Positions 45,467-55,004 are shown, numbered from the stretch's first letter. The stretch is DNA of 64,000 nucleotides from Megasphaera micronuciformis F0359 (GCF_000165735.1 NZ_GL538208.1:358682-422681); one strand, 5' to 3'. The notes: generated by a model from the letters alone, not told the origin. Made by a program: numbers and translations.

Positions 45467-45869
45467 ATGTCAATGATTTCAATTCAAGATATTAAAGGGG
45501 TTCTTGCTACGATCGGAATAATATTAGTGTTTTCCTATGGTGGGGTTTATATTATTCATAAAATTTTTCGAAAAGAGTTTTTGCGTATTTATAGATATAG
45601 TATTTCTCTTATTGCAGGAGGTGTGATATTATATATAAATTTAATTGGTTTTAGTATTTTCTTCTTATTGTGCTAAACGATATTCGATTTGGTTATTTGT
45701 GATAGGCTGTGTAGGATTTACGTTGCTCTTTTATAGTAAAAGTGTTTTAGCTAAATGCGAGCATAAAAAAGAAGAATATAGAAAATTGCCTTGTAGCACT
45801 AAAAAACTAGCTATATATGATACTATTATGTCTATTGTATTGATTATTAAATACTATCTGATCAATTAA
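45467..45869 (+). pseudogene. Small membrane protein split by a frameshift, possible immunity gene
   Basis: Two overlapping frames (45467-45676 and 45645-45869) together encode hydrophobic segments GVLATIGIILVFSYGGVYII, ISLIAGGVILYINLIGFSIFFLL, then IWLFVIGCVGFTLLFYS and TIMSIVLIIKYYLI. They read as one polytopic protein of about 130 residues interrupted near the T-rich stretch at 45645-45680. It lies four bases after the toxin-like relic, the place of an immunity gene. Alternatively they are two small membrane proteins. Confidence 0.4.
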
Positions 45870-46415
45870 ACTATTGAAAGGTAGAACATTGTGGGAGAGG
45901 TGTGTTCGATAAATATGAGTAAAGAATAAAAATCTAAAAGTTTATTGGAGATGCAAAAGATGGTTGTAATCCTAAAAGAATAGCCAAGAATCTTCACTTG
46001 GGATGACGATTACCGGCGAGGCCATCAGCGGTGTGGATGCCGGATTCTAGGAGGAAAAATATGAGACGGTATTATTAAAGTTGTTGGAAAAGAAATGCAG
46101 GCTCAGCTTTATCATGATACGAATCACGCGCTGAATCAGTTGGGAATCTTTTAACCCGAAAGATTTGGAAGGAAGGTGAAAATCGACTAGATACATTTTG
46201 AAAAAACTTAAAGCTGTGGGTCATCTGCAAATCTGAATTTGGCTATCGACGATGAAAATAAATCGGGAATAGCTTTATCAGAACTAAGTCGTTGATTGAA
46301 TGGCAAAAAAACATGCTGACGGATCGTAAAGAATACCGGGGCGTGATACTAAAATGATACTATTTTTTTAAAAACGGCCCAAATGAGGCTAATTTTGAAA
46401 AAATGATACCATAAA
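45870..46415 (+). other. Decayed stretch with coding-like fragments
   Basis: No intact gene. Short pieces read as former coding sequence, for example TITGEAISGVDAGF (about 46003-46048) and IIKVVGKEMQAQLYHDTNHALNQLGIF (about 46074-46154), all ended by stops. Together with the fragments before it this is a graveyard of one or more toxin-like or surface-protein genes. Confidence 0.4.
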
Positions 46416-46445
46416 AATGGCTTAGTGAAGCCATTCTCGTTTTTA
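46416..46445 (+). terminator. Hairpin terminator
   Basis: AATGGCTT (46416-46423) pairs with AAGCCATT (46428-46435), four-base loop, followed by CTCGTTTTT. Confidence 0.7.
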
Positions 46446-46485
46446 CGAAATGCCGATGGAGTAGATTGAAAACAAGTACAAGTAA

Positions 46486-46534
46486 AAAGAAAAGGGTGCA
46501 ATAGGAGAGATACTCCCGTTGCACCCTTTTCTTT
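46486..46534. terminator. Bidirectional terminator with a 16-bp perfect stem
   Basis: AAAGAAAAGGGTGCAA (46486-46501) pairs perfectly with TTGCACCCTTTTCTTT (46519-46534). It can end both the decayed plus-strand region and the minus-strand gdhA transcript. Confidence 0.85.
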
Positions 46535-46616
46535 AAGGGCCGAAACGATAATCTTGCTGTTTTGGGTGAAAGGCCTTCTGAAAAGAAGACGGGGGTTTGC
46601 GGCCCGAAGGGGGCTA

Positions 46617-47966
46617 TTAGAATACGCCCTGTTCAACCATAGCTGTAGCTACGCGTTCGAAGCCGGCAATGTTAGCACCTGCCACCAGGTTATAACCGAG
46701 GCCGTTGCGTTCTGCAGCATCGACGGAATTCTTGTAAATCGTGTCCATAATGTTCTTCAAGCGAGCGTCGACTTCTTCTTCAGTCCATACGAGACGTTCG
46801 CTGTTCTGGCTCATTTCCAGAGCGGAAACGGATACGCCGCCGGCGTTAACTGCCTTGGACGGAGCGACAACCATATCTTTTTGTTCCAAGAGATATTTCA
46901 AGGCTTCGTTCGTTGTCGGCATGTTGGCAACTTCGATGTAGTAACGAACGCCGTTAGCAACGATTTGTTTAGCTTCTTCCATGTGAACGTCGTTTTGCAT
47001 AGCCGAAGGCATGATGATGTCGGCTTTAACGCCCCAAGGCTTCTGACCGGCATGGAATTCTACGCCGAATTTATCAGCATAATCCTGAACGCGGTTGCGG
47101 CCGCTCGTACGCATTTCAATGAGGTAATCAATCTTTTCGGGTGTTACGACACCTTCGGGATCGTATACATATCCGTCCGGACCGGAGAGGGTAACAACTT
47201 TAGCACCCAATTCGGCAGCTTTTTTACAAATACCCCAGCAAACGTTACCGAAACCGGAAGCGGCAATCGTTTTGCCTTTAATGTCGACATTATCATGTTT
47301 GAGTACGTTTTCCAAGTAGTAAACAGCACCGTAACCCGTTGCTTCCGGACGGATAAGGGAGCCGCCGTAGCTGAAGCCTTTACCTGTGAGGACGCCGTTT
47401 TCGAAAGTACCTTTTAAGCGGCGATATTCACCGTAGAGGAAACCGATTTCACGACCGCCTACGCCCATGTCACCGGCAGGTACGTCAATGTCCGGGCTGA
47501 TATAGCGATACAGAGCCTGCATGAAGCTTTGGCAGAAACGCATGATTTCGGCATCCGATTTGCCGGAAGGATCGAAGTCGGAGCCACCCTTGCCGCCGCC
47601 GATAGGAAGACCTGTCAAAGCATTTTTGAAAATCTGTTCGAAACCGAGGAACTTAATGATACCGGGATATACGTTCGGCTGGAAACGAAGGCCGCCTTTG
47701 TAGGGCCCGATTGCTCCGTTGAACTGACAGCGATAACCGATATTCGTGTGGATTTCTCCCTTGTCGTCTTCCCAGACAACGCGGAAGGTAAACATTCTTT
47801 CCGGTTCAACAATACGGTTCAAGATATCGAGCTTTTCATACTCGGGATGTTTTTCGATAACCGGTTCGAGAGAAGATAATACTTCTTCAACCGTTTGTAC
47901 GAATTCCGGTTCATTGGCATGTTTCTTCTTCACGTTTTCAATTACCGATGCGAGATACTTGTTCAT
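46617..47966 (-). CDS. gdhA: NADP-type glutamate dehydrogenase
   Basis: A 449-residue hexameric-type enzyme. The family segments are YKGGLRFQPNV, PIGGGKGGSDFDP with the catalytic Lys, and AASGFGNVCWG for the nucleotide. Its length and the N-terminal spacing match NADP-dependent small GDHs, which fix ammonium on 2-oxoglutarate. An AAAGGAGGA site precedes the ATG. Single gene with its own promoter on the minus strand. Confidence 0.95.
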   Translation of the reverse strand: MNKYLASVIENVKKKHANEPEFVQTVEEVLSSLEPVIEKHPEYEKLDILNRIVEPERMFTFRVVWEDDKGEIHTNIGYRCQFNGAIGPYKGGLRFQPNVYPGIIKFLGFEQIFKNALTGLPIGGGKGGSDFDPSGKSDAEIMRFCQSFMQALYRYISPDIDVPAGDMGVGGREIGFLYGEYRRLKGTFENGVLTGKGFSYGGSLIRPEATGYGAVYYLENVLKHDNVDIKGKTIAASGFGNVCWGICKKAAELGAKVVTLSGPDGYVYDPEGVVTPEKIDYLIEMRTSGRNRVQDYADKFGVEFHAGQKPWGVKADIIMPSAMQNDVHMEEAKQIVANGVRYYIEVANMPTTNEALKYLLEQKDMVVAPSKAVNAGGVSVSALEMSQNSERLVWTEEEVDARLKNIMDTIYKNSVDAAERNGLGYNLVAGANIAGFERVATAMVEQGVF

Positions 47967-48090
47967 TAAAAAATCCTCCTTTTACACCTTTGGTTTAATT
48001 GGAATGATACGTTAATCTTTTGCGAGGCAAGATGGCAGATAACTTTGTAAGTCATCTCATAGATTTGTTTTCCTCGCTTACCTGTTTTTA

Positions 48091-48119
48091 CTATAGCATT
48101 TTTATAATTACTTGTGAAC
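48091..48119 (-). promoter_or_regulatory. Promoter of gdhA
   Basis: On the minus strand TTCACA (48119-48114) and TATAGT (48096-48091) are 17 bp apart. The 150 bp beyond it, to about 48290, are very AT-rich and gene-free and could act as an UP element. Confidence 0.6.
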
Positions 48120-48300
48120 AGTACAAGGTTTAACGTCGCTTAATTAGAGAAGGTTAAAAGAGTAACAATCTGTAATTATTTAAGATAATGTTAGATAAAA
48201 TTATAAAATTAAAAAGAAGGGATGATAAATAACTTTAAATTATTTCAATTATACTTTTAAATCATAGACGGTAAGGCATGTATATAAAAACAATCTGTAT

Positions 48301-48338
48301 AAAAATATCCCCTTCAAGAATGAATCCTGAAGGGGATA
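48301..48338 (-). terminator. Terminator of the acyltransferase gene
   Basis: TATCCCCTTCA (48306-48316) pairs with TGAAGGGGATA (48328-48338). On the minus strand it is followed by a run of T, just past the acyltransferase stop at 48344. Confidence 0.85.
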
Positions 48339-48343
48339 AGATA

Positions 48344-49450
48344 TTATTTTCCGCGCAGGCAGACTGCCAGAAAACGGGGTAAGGGAAGGTTCTGTAAAAA
48401 GGCGGCACAGGTTGCCGCAGCAACGGTAACGAATATATAAATAAGGATAATCGGCAGAGCACTTAAAACGATGCCGAAGTGGGCTGCCGTTCCCGTACAA
48501 AGACTGAGAAATACAGGATGTACCAAGTAGACAAGATAGGATTTATCGCCTAAGAAGGAGAATAGCCTATCCGTATTGACGGAGACGGGGCGACATTGCC
48601 ACAGGTAAAGAAAAAAGAGAATAGATGACAAGGTGTAGATCATACCGACGGGACTCAGTTGGTGAACAGTATACACCGCACCGAGTGCATCATAGTGAAG
48701 CACGTGCATGACACCGATGTAGGAGGCAACCATGGCGGCGGCGGAGAAGACTTGGAAAAGGATGATCCCCTTGCCATGGTGAGATAAGAAGGCCGTAACG
48801 GCTTCAAATTTCTCAGCAGTGAAAGCCCCGAACATGAAAATAAATATATAGTGGAATACTACCCAGTTTAGTCGATAAGAAGCGGCGTCTTTCAGCCAGT
48901 CGTTCGTACCCGTATAGGTAAACAGATAGGATGACCAGAAATTAAAGGCCAGATTCGCCAAAAAGAGCACGGTGAAGGAAAAGAAGGGGGCCTTTAACAT
49001 GTAAGCTAACAGCCTGCGCCACAAGGGCATGAGAAGGTAAAACCAAAGGAGAATGACGAGAAAATATATGTGATACATGGCTAGCCCGTATGTCAGTGTT
49101 TTGAATACGGCAGAAGGACTGAAAATACCGAAATTGCGGCTGAGAACGGCTGTATACAACATATAAAAAAAAGACCAGGTTATATAGGGGAGCAATACGG
49201 TCTTAAGGCGTCTTTTTAAGTAAGCACCGTAGTCAAAAGGAGCTGACAGCGGTTGACTGCAGAACATGCCGAAGGCGGAGAGAAAAAAGAAGGCCGGCAC
49301 GGAAAAGCGTGAGAGGATTTCCAAGAGACCGATAAGGGCCAGATTGGGAGTAGGATTTGAAAGTGCGGCGGAGCCTACGTGAATGCCGATAACACCGAGC
49401 ATGCAAAGGCCGCGCATATAGTTAATAGAGCGGATGAATCGTTTTGACAT
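48344..49450 (-). CDS. Acyltransferase-3 family membrane protein
   Basis: About 368 residues with about ten membrane segments. It opens with the family pattern RSINYMRGLCMLGVIGIHVG, with the catalytic His in the first segment. Such proteins acylate sugars of surface polysaccharide or lipid. The ATG at 49450 has AGAGGTG upstream; a longer frame reaches back into the divergent promoter and is less likely. The substrate is unknown. Confidence 0.8.
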   Translation of the reverse strand: MSKRFIRSINYMRGLCMLGVIGIHVGSAALSNPTPNLALIGLLEILSRFSVPAFFFLSAFGMFCSQPLSAPFDYGAYLKRRLKTVLLPYITWSFFYMLYTAVLSRNFGIFSPSAVFKTLTYGLAMYHIYFLVILLWFYLLMPLWRRLLAYMLKAPFFSFTVLFLANLAFNFWSSYLFTYTGTNDWLKDAASYRLNWVVFHYIFIFMFGAFTAEKFEAVTAFLSHHGKGIILFQVFSAAAMVASYIGVMHVLHYDALGAVYTVHQLSPVGMIYTLSSILFFLYLWQCRPVSVNTDRLFSFLGDKSYLVYLVHPVFLSLCTGTAAHFGIVLSALPIILIYIFVTVAAATCAAFLQNLPLPRFLAVCLRGK

Positions 49451-49531
49451 AAGCACCTCTATGACATACAATACACAATATATATGTGTTATTATAGCAA
49501 TGCGAACGGCTTTTCGGTAGAGGTGATTTCC

Positions 49532-50041
49532 ATGAATGACGGCAGATTGCATAACTTAGTGCGAGGAGCTATACTTTTGGCTTTGGCAGTTGTATTGCAG
49601 GGAATGCGTTTGATAATACCCGTGCCGACACCGATAAGTATGTTTTTAATCGGTTCGGCCGTCAATGCCTGCCTGGTTCTTATTGCTCGTACGACAGGGC
49701 GTACGCAGGGTGTAACGGCAGCCGTATTGTTGCCCGTTTTTGCTTGGTTGGAGGGAATGTTGCCCTTGTGGTTTTTCATCTTTCCCGTTATGGTCGGAAA
49801 TATTGTTTTCGTACTTCTCGTCAATGCGGCAAGGGGACGAGGAATTTACGGTGCGGCTTTTGTCAAAGCCTTCGTATTGTACAGTGCTTTTTTTGTGCTT
49901 TTACAAGTTGTTGAAGTTCCGAACCGTATCGGAGCCGGTATCCTTTTTGTCATGAGTTGGCCGCAAATCGTAACGGGTCTTATCGGCATCGGTATTGCCT
50001 TATATGCACAAAAACGGTTGGCGGAAGTGACGAAAAAATAA
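49532..50041 (+). CDS. Small integral membrane protein, ECF-transporter S-component-like
   Basis: About 169 residues with five or six membrane helices: RGAILLALAVVLQGMRL at the start, TPISMFLIGSAVNACLVLIA and PVMVGNIVFVLLVNAA. The size and helix plan fit S components of ECF vitamin transporters. It precedes DUF3592 and folate genes, so folate or a pterin is a possible substrate (inference only). The ATG at 49532 has AGAGGTG upstream. Confidence 0.65.
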   Translation: MNDGRLHNLVRGAILLALAVVLQGMRLIIPVPTPISMFLIGSAVNACLVLIARTTGRTQGVTAAVLLPVFAWLEGMLPLWFFIFPVMVGNIVFVLLVNAARGRGIYGAAFVKAFVLYSAFFVLLQVVEVPNRIGAGILFVMSWPQIVTGLIGIGIALYAQKRLAEVTKK

Positions 50042-50061
50042 ATTGTTAGGAGTCGTCAAAG

Positions 50062-50460
50062 ATGGATTTATTGCGTCAGATTCCCCTGATTATGGGGGTT
50101 TTGTTTATAGCTATCGGTGTTTTTCACGGTTGGAAATTGCGTAGCGTCGTACGGCGGTGTACCGTTTATGCGGACGGAGTCGTAGCGGGATTTCATGAAG
50201 TTAAAACTCGCAGTGGGGTTATGTACTATCCGGTTATCGAGTTTTCAGTTGAGCATAAAAAAATTCGGGCAGAGTATAAATTCGGGGCTTCCGAATGGGA
50301 ATTCAAGGCGGGAGATAAGGCTACACTTCGTTATAATGCGGAGAATCCTGAAGAAATTTATTTATATCATTCATTACCCCTGTGGAAACAGTATTTATCA
50401 TCGCTATGTATTATTATAGGCGGGCTTATCTTTGTTTGGACATATTCGTATTTTCTCTAA
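50062..50460 (+). CDS. DUF3592-like membrane protein
   Basis: A 132-residue protein with membrane segments at both ends (about 9-23 and 110-130) and a beta domain between them (VYADGVVAGFHEV, YYPVIEFSV). This is the DUF3592 plan; no function is known. It sits 20 bp after the preceding gene and 15 bp before folE in one apparent operon. Confidence 0.7.
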   Translation: MDLLRQIPLIMGVLFIAIGVFHGWKLRSVVRRCTVYADGVVAGFHEVKTRSGVMYYPVIEFSVEHKKIRAEYKFGASEWEFKAGDKATLRYNAENPEEIYLYHSLPLWKQYLSSLCIIIGGLIFVWTYSYFL

Positions 50461-50475
50461 GGCGAGGTGAAGGTC

Positions 50476-51063
50476 GTGACGGAAGAAAGACAGGTCGATG
50501 TACAAGCCGCAACTGACGGTATACGACAGTTTTTAAATGCCTGGGGAATAGATTTAGAAAAGACCGGGATGGCGGATACCCCTATGCGGGTTGTTGAAGC
50601 GTACGGCGAATTCTTTTCCGGACTTAACCGTACGGATGAAGACCTTTGGAAGAACCCTATTCAAACGGACACGACAGGAATTGTCGCTCTTCGTAATTTA
50701 GAATATTATTCTTTGTGTGAACATCATTTATTGCCTTTCTTCGGAACCGTAAGTATTGCTTATTTGCCGAAAAACGGAAAAATAGCCGGCTTCGGCCGTT
50801 TTGCCGATGCCGTGGCCGTTTATGCCCGGCGTCCGCAATTACAGGAACGGATGACGGAGGAGCTATGCCGGAGTATAGAAAAAGGCCTTGATACGGCAGG
50901 GGTTCTGGTCATGGTCCGGGGCAGACATTTATGCCTTTCTATGCGCAATCCTCTAGCAGGAAAGTCGGAGATTATGACGGTTGCCGCACGAGGAGCTCTG
51001 GAAGCCGGGAGTTCCTTATATGAGAGAGCTTTAAAGCTACTGGAGGAACACGGAGATGAATGA
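50476..51063 (+). CDS. folE: GTP cyclohydrolase I
   Basis: About 195 residues. Zinc and active-site residues are in YSLCEHHLLPFFG (Cys, His) and RGRHLCLSMRN (His, Cys), with GFGRFADAVAVYARRPQLQERM between. It makes 7,8-dihydroneopterin triphosphate, the first step of folate synthesis. GTG at 50476 is preferred over GTG 50467, which is inside the ribosome site GAGGTGAAGG. The end overlaps folP. Confidence 0.95.
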   Translation: MTEERQVDVQAATDGIRQFLNAWGIDLEKTGMADTPMRVVEAYGEFFSGLNRTDEDLWKNPIQTDTTGIVALRNLEYYSLCEHHLLPFFGTVSIAYLPKNGKIAGFGRFADAVAVYARRPQLQERMTEELCRSIEKGLDTAGVLVMVRGRHLCLSMRNPLAGKSEIMTVAARGALEAGSSLYERALKLLEEHGDE

Positions 51064-51913
51064 GAAAGAACGTCGTTATCAATGGTCGGACGGAAAAGAA
51101 TTGATCATCGGTAAGAAAACCTTGGTCATGGGGATTTTGAACGTAACGAGTGATTCTTTTTCGGACGGAGGCAAGTGGAATACGGTAGACAAGGCTTTAG
51201 CACATATGGAAGAGATGGTAAATGATGGAGCCGATATTATAGATATAGGTGCCGAATCCTCTCGCCCCGGCTTTGTTCCTGTCGGAGCAAAAGAGGAAAT
51301 CTCAATTTTATCACAATTTTTACCGCATATTGTTAAAAAATGCCCTGTTCCCGTTTCGGTAGATACGTTTAAAGCGGAAACGGCGGAATATGCAGCCAAA
51401 GAAGGTGTACATCTGCTTAACGATATCTGGGGATTGCAGTATGAAAAGGAACCGGGAGAAATGGCGGCAGTGGCTGCCAAATACGGCCTTCCGGTCGTGG
51501 TTATGCATAACTGTAACAATACACATTATTCCGACATAATTAAAAACATGAAAGAGTTTTTTAACAAATCCCTTAATATAGCGGAAATAGCGGGTATCCC
51601 GAAGGAGCATATTATCCTTGACCCGGGTATCGGCTTCGGCAAAACCTTTGAGCAAAACATATATGTGTTACAAAATTTAAATAAATTTATGTCGCTTCCC
51701 TATCCCTTTCTTTTGGGAACCTCGCGCAAGGGCTTTTTGGGGAAAATCCTCGATATGCCCGTAACGGAGCGTGTTGAAGGGACCGGAGCTACTTGCGTTT
51801 TGGGTATAGCTGCAGGTTGTAACATTGTGCGCGTTCATGATGTCAAAGAGATTGCCCGCATGTGTCGTGTAGCGGATGTATTGTGCGGGAACGAGAATTT
51901 TAGTGTACAATAA
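51056..51913 (+). CDS. folP: Dihydropteroate synthase
   Basis: A 285-residue TIM-barrel enzyme with MGILNVTSDSFSDGG, DIGAESSRPG and DPGIGFGKTFEQN. It condenses pterin diphosphate with p-aminobenzoate and is the sulfonamide target. Overlaps folE by eight bases. Confidence 0.96.
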   Translation: MNEKERRYQWSDGKELIIGKKTLVMGILNVTSDSFSDGGKWNTVDKALAHMEEMVNDGADIIDIGAESSRPGFVPVGAKEEISILSQFLPHIVKKCPVPVSVDTFKAETAEYAAKEGVHLLNDIWGLQYEKEPGEMAAVAAKYGLPVVVMHNCNNTHYSDIIKNMKEFFNKSLNIAEIAGIPKEHIILDPGIGFGKTFEQNIYVLQNLNKFMSLPYPFLLGTSRKGFLGKILDMPVTERVEGTGATCVLGIAAGCNIVRVHDVKEIARMCRVADVLCGNENFSVQ

Positions 51914-51927
51914 CGGAGGAAGGACTA

Positions 51928-52293
51928 ATGGATGAAATAATCATTACCGGAATTGCCTGTAAAGGCTATCACGGGTGCCTTCCGGAAGAACGAGTAAAAG
52001 GGCAGCCTTTTATTGTAGATTTGGCCTTACGACTGGATTTGAAGGATGCCGGTTTGACAGATGACTTACAACGTACGATTGATTACGGTGAAGTCTGTAA
52101 CACTGTAGTCGCCATTGTTGAAGGAAAGCCGTTCAACTTAATCGAATCTTTGGCTTATGCCATTGGAGACAGATTGTTGGAACAGTTTTCTCTTTTGGTT
52201 TCCGTTGCAGTTACATTGCACAAACCAGAAGCGCCTATCGGTTGCTCCTTCACGGATGTAGCCGTGCGGACAGAGAGATTCAGACATGAATAG
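51928..52293 (+). CDS. folB: Dihydroneopterin aldolase
   Basis: A 121-residue protein with the family pattern IACKGYHGCLPEER, TIDYGEVCNTV and LIESLAYAIGDRLL. It cleaves dihydroneopterin to the hydroxymethyl pterin. It overlaps folK by eight bases. Confidence 0.95.
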   Translation: MDEIIITGIACKGYHGCLPEERVKGQPFIVDLALRLDLKDAGLTDDLQRTIDYGEVCNTVVAIVEGKPFNLIESLAYAIGDRLLEQFSLLVSVAVTLHKPEAPIGCSFTDVAVRTERFRHE

Positions 52294-52801
52294 GTTTTAT
52301 ATCGGACTGGGGTCCAACAGTGGGGACAGAGACGAGTATATGACTCGTGCTCTACAAAGCTTGGGAGCGGATAAGGACATAAAGGTACAAGGTTTTTCTT
52401 CCCTTTATGAAACGCCGCCGTGGGGGGTTACGAATCAACGGCCCTTTTTAAATGCCGTCGTCGCCATCGACACGGATTTAAAAGGAGAAGCTTTGTTGCA
52501 ACGTTGCCGTACTATAGAAGCGGAGTTAGGCAGAGTTCGCCACTGCAAGTGGGGCGCCAGGACAATTGATCTGGATTTGCTTTTTTCGGAACGGGAAGAG
52601 TGTCATACGGAGTTTTTGGAAATGCCTCATCCGTATTTAACACAACGAGCTTTCGTACTGGTGCCATTAATGCAAGTTGCAGGTAATTGCGAGATACAAG
52701 GGAAACCGCTGGGTGACTGGTTGAGCCGGCTGACGAATGTGAATGAAATCAAGGAAGTAAAACGGCCTGTGAGGGGGTATTTGCAATGGAAAGAATTTTA
52801 A
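52286..52801 (+). CDS. folK: Hydroxymethyl-dihydropterin pyrophosphokinase
   Basis: A 171-residue kinase with GLGSNSGDRDEYMTRAL, LYETPPWGVTNQRPFLNA, and the metal motif RTIDLDLLFSE. It adds diphosphate to the pterin. Its last 16 bases overlap the start of the response regulator gene, an unusual coupling. Confidence 0.95.
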   Translation: MNRFYIGLGSNSGDRDEYMTRALQSLGADKDIKVQGFSSLYETPPWGVTNQRPFLNAVVAIDTDLKGEALLQRCRTIEAELGRVRHCKWGARTIDLDLLFSEREECHTEFLEMPHPYLTQRAFVLVPLMQVAGNCEIQGKPLGDWLSRLTNVNEIKEVKRPVRGYLQWKEF

Positions 52802-53466
52802 TTGCCGATGATGAAGCGTTAATGAGACAGCTTGTTGCCGATTTTTTACGTCCCGAAGGATATGAAGTCCTGGAAGCTGTAGACGGAAAACAGGCTTTGG
52901 ACATTTTTAATGAACAGAAGCCGGACTTGGTCCTGCTGGATGTTATGATGCCCGGTTATGACGGTTGGACGGTGTGCAGAGAAATTCGCCGCACATCGAC
53001 GGTTCCTATTATCATGATTACGGCGAAAGATGAAGAAATCGACCAACTCTTTGCCTATGATTTAGGTGTGGACGATTATATTACAAAGCCTTTCAGCCCG
53101 AAACTTTTGGTAGCTAAAATGAAGGCGTTGTTACGCAGATTACACGGTGAAGGGGAAGAAAACGGCGCCGATGCCGTACCGGCGGAAGGTGTGGCCATTG
53201 ACCGTGAAGCGCATCAGGTTCTTATTGACGGTAAGAGTACGGATCTCAGTCCGACGGAATATAAATTACTCAATTATTTGATGACGAATGCCGGAAAGGC
53301 TTTGAGTCGTCGCCAGATTTTGAATAAAGTTTGGAACTATGAGTATTACGGGGATCTTCGAACGGTTGATACTCATATTAACCGATTGCGTATTAAATTG
53401 GGGAATCGCGGTTCTTATATTCAAACCGTCCGCGGTTACGGGTATCGTTACGATAAACAACAATGA
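52786..53466 (+). CDS. OmpR/PhoB-type response regulator
   Basis: A 226-residue regulator with receiver domain (acidic pocket Asp8-Asp9, phosphoacceptor Asp52 in LLDVMMPG, Lys in YITKPFSP) and a C-terminal winged helix (TEYKLLNYLMTNAGKALSRRQIL). Partner kinase follows with a four-base overlap. The signal and target genes are unknown. The gene belongs to the folate transcript because of the overlap with folK. Confidence 0.92.
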   Translation: MERILIADDEALMRQLVADFLRPEGYEVLEAVDGKQALDIFNEQKPDLVLLDVMMPGYDGWTVCREIRRTSTVPIIMITAKDEEIDQLFAYDLGVDDYITKPFSPKLLVAKMKALLRRLHGEGEENGADAVPAEGVAIDREAHQVLIDGKSTDLSPTEYKLLNYLMTNAGKALSRRQILNKVWNYEYYGDLRTVDTHINRLRIKLGNRGSYIQTVRGYGYRYDKQQ

Positions 53467-55004
53467 GAAACGTTTCGCTTCGCCAAAAAGTCGGGTTCGG
53501 CCTTGTGGGCTTTACCCTTACCTTTGTATTGACCCTGATTTTAGTCATCGGTTTTGCCTTTGAGCCCATTTATTACGGAATTCAGCGGCATAATATGGCG
53601 ACCTTGGCTGAAGACGTCGGCCGTATCTATAAGGCCGAAGGGTCTACGGGGATTCAGAAAATCAATGAACTTACCGACTCGACAAGTGCCGATGTCTTCG
53701 TCATTGATCAAGGCGTGCTGGTATACTTATCGGGTGCGGATCGTACTAGGGTTTTGAGTGATTCAACCGAAGAAGAGACGGCATCGCAGGGACGCCGATT
53801 AATACAGTCGGCCAGGGCGAATGTGCCTCAGCATATTCGTATTATCGTATCTTTGCTGCGCGGATATGATCCGCCGGAAGAAGATTTGAACAAGATCATG
53901 TACTATACGGATAATAATAGTGACAGCATTCGATTTTACAGTCTTGTTTCCCGCATTAGTGACCATGCGTATGTAACTATAAGTCAGCCATTGGCCCCGT
54001 TGCGGGAAAATGTGAAAATTGTTCAGCGATTTATCCTGATGTTAGGACTTATTTGGATAGCCTTGGCCTTGTGGGGGGCTTTCCATTATTCAAAGAAATT
54101 GACCGACCCTTTGTATGAATTAAAAGGGATTGCTATGCACATGGCTCATCTTGATTTTTCGCGCAAATGGGAGCGAACCGGTACGAGTGAAGAAATCAGT
54201 ATGGTCGGTGAGACTCTGAACACCCTGTCGTCTAAGCTGAATCAGGCACTGGAAGATTTGCAGCAGAGTAATACGGCCTTGCAGGTTCAGCTAGACAAGG
54301 CTACTGAAATCGAGTACATGCGCAAATCCTTCATATCCGCAGTATCTCATGAATTAAAGACTCCCTTAGCCATCATTCAAGGCTATGCGGAGGCCTTGGA
54401 AGATTTGCAAAATCTTCCTGTAGAGACGCAGGAACACTATTGCTCGGTCATTTGTTCGGAAACGAGGAAGATGGACGGTCTGGTTCGTGACCTGCTCAAC
54501 TTATCGCGATTGGAAGCAGGACGCTTGCAACTGGAATTGACGGATTTTGATTTTGCCGCTTTGATGGAAGAATCGAAGATACGCTTTAAAGAGCCGGCTA
54601 AAGAAAAGGGCATTCACCTGTTCTGGGCCTTGCCTGACGAAATGCCTTGTTACGGCGACCCGGGACGCTATGATATTATTCTCAACAACTTCTTATCCAA
54701 TGCTATCGATTATACGCCTGTAAACGGTTGTATTAAAGTAACCGTTACGGTGGAAGAATCGGACTATTTGATAGAAGTGTTTAACGAAGGTGAGACTATA
54801 CCGGAAGAGTTCCATACACGTATATGGGAACCTTTTTTCAAGGTTGACTCGTCACATACGCGAGATGCTCAGCGTAAGTTCGGCGGACACGGCCTAGGTC
54901 TCGGCATTGTAGCGTCATTACTTACCTTGCACGAACAGCGGTATGGTGTACGCAATGAAAAAGACGGTGTTACCTTCTGGTTCACCGTCGCAAAAGAAAA
55001 ATAA
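53463..55004 (+). CDS. Membrane sensor histidine kinase
   Basis: A 513-residue kinase. Two membrane segments (about 10-32 and 190-212) enclose an extracytoplasmic sensor domain; then HAMP, the dimerisation helix with His296 (SHELKTPLAI), and the ATPase domain with NNFLSNAIDYT (N box) and GGHGLGLGIVASLL (G box). It would phosphorylate the preceding regulator. A terminator follows. Confidence 0.92.
   Translation: MRNVSLRQKVGFGLVGFTLTFVLTLILVIGFAFEPIYYGIQRHNMATLAEDVGRIYKAEGSTGIQKINELTDSTSADVFVIDQGVLVYLSGADRTRVLSDSTEEETASQGRRLIQSARANVPQHIRIIVSLLRGYDPPEEDLNKIMYYTDNNSDSIRFYSLVSRISDHAYVTISQPLAPLRENVKIVQRFILMLGLIWIALALWGAFHYSKKLTDPLYELKGIAMHMAHLDFSRKWERTGTSEEISMVGETLNTLSSKLNQALEDLQQSNTALQVQLDKATEIEYMRKSFISAVSHELKTPLAIIQGYAEALEDLQNLPVETQEHYCSVICSETRKMDGLVRDLLNLSRLEAGRLQLELTDFDFAALMEESKIRFKEPAKEKGIHLFWALPDEMPCYGDPGRYDIILNNFLSNAIDYTPVNGCIKVTVTVEESDYLIEVFNEGETIPEEFHTRIWEPFFKVDSSHTRDAQRKFGGHGLGLGIVASLLTLHEQRYGVRNEKDGVTFWFTVAKEK

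Noticed and set aside
46554-47417. 287-codon plus-strand ORF
   Set aside because: It is antisense to the gdhA gene, which has a clear family match and ribosome site; the long opposite frame is due to codon bias.
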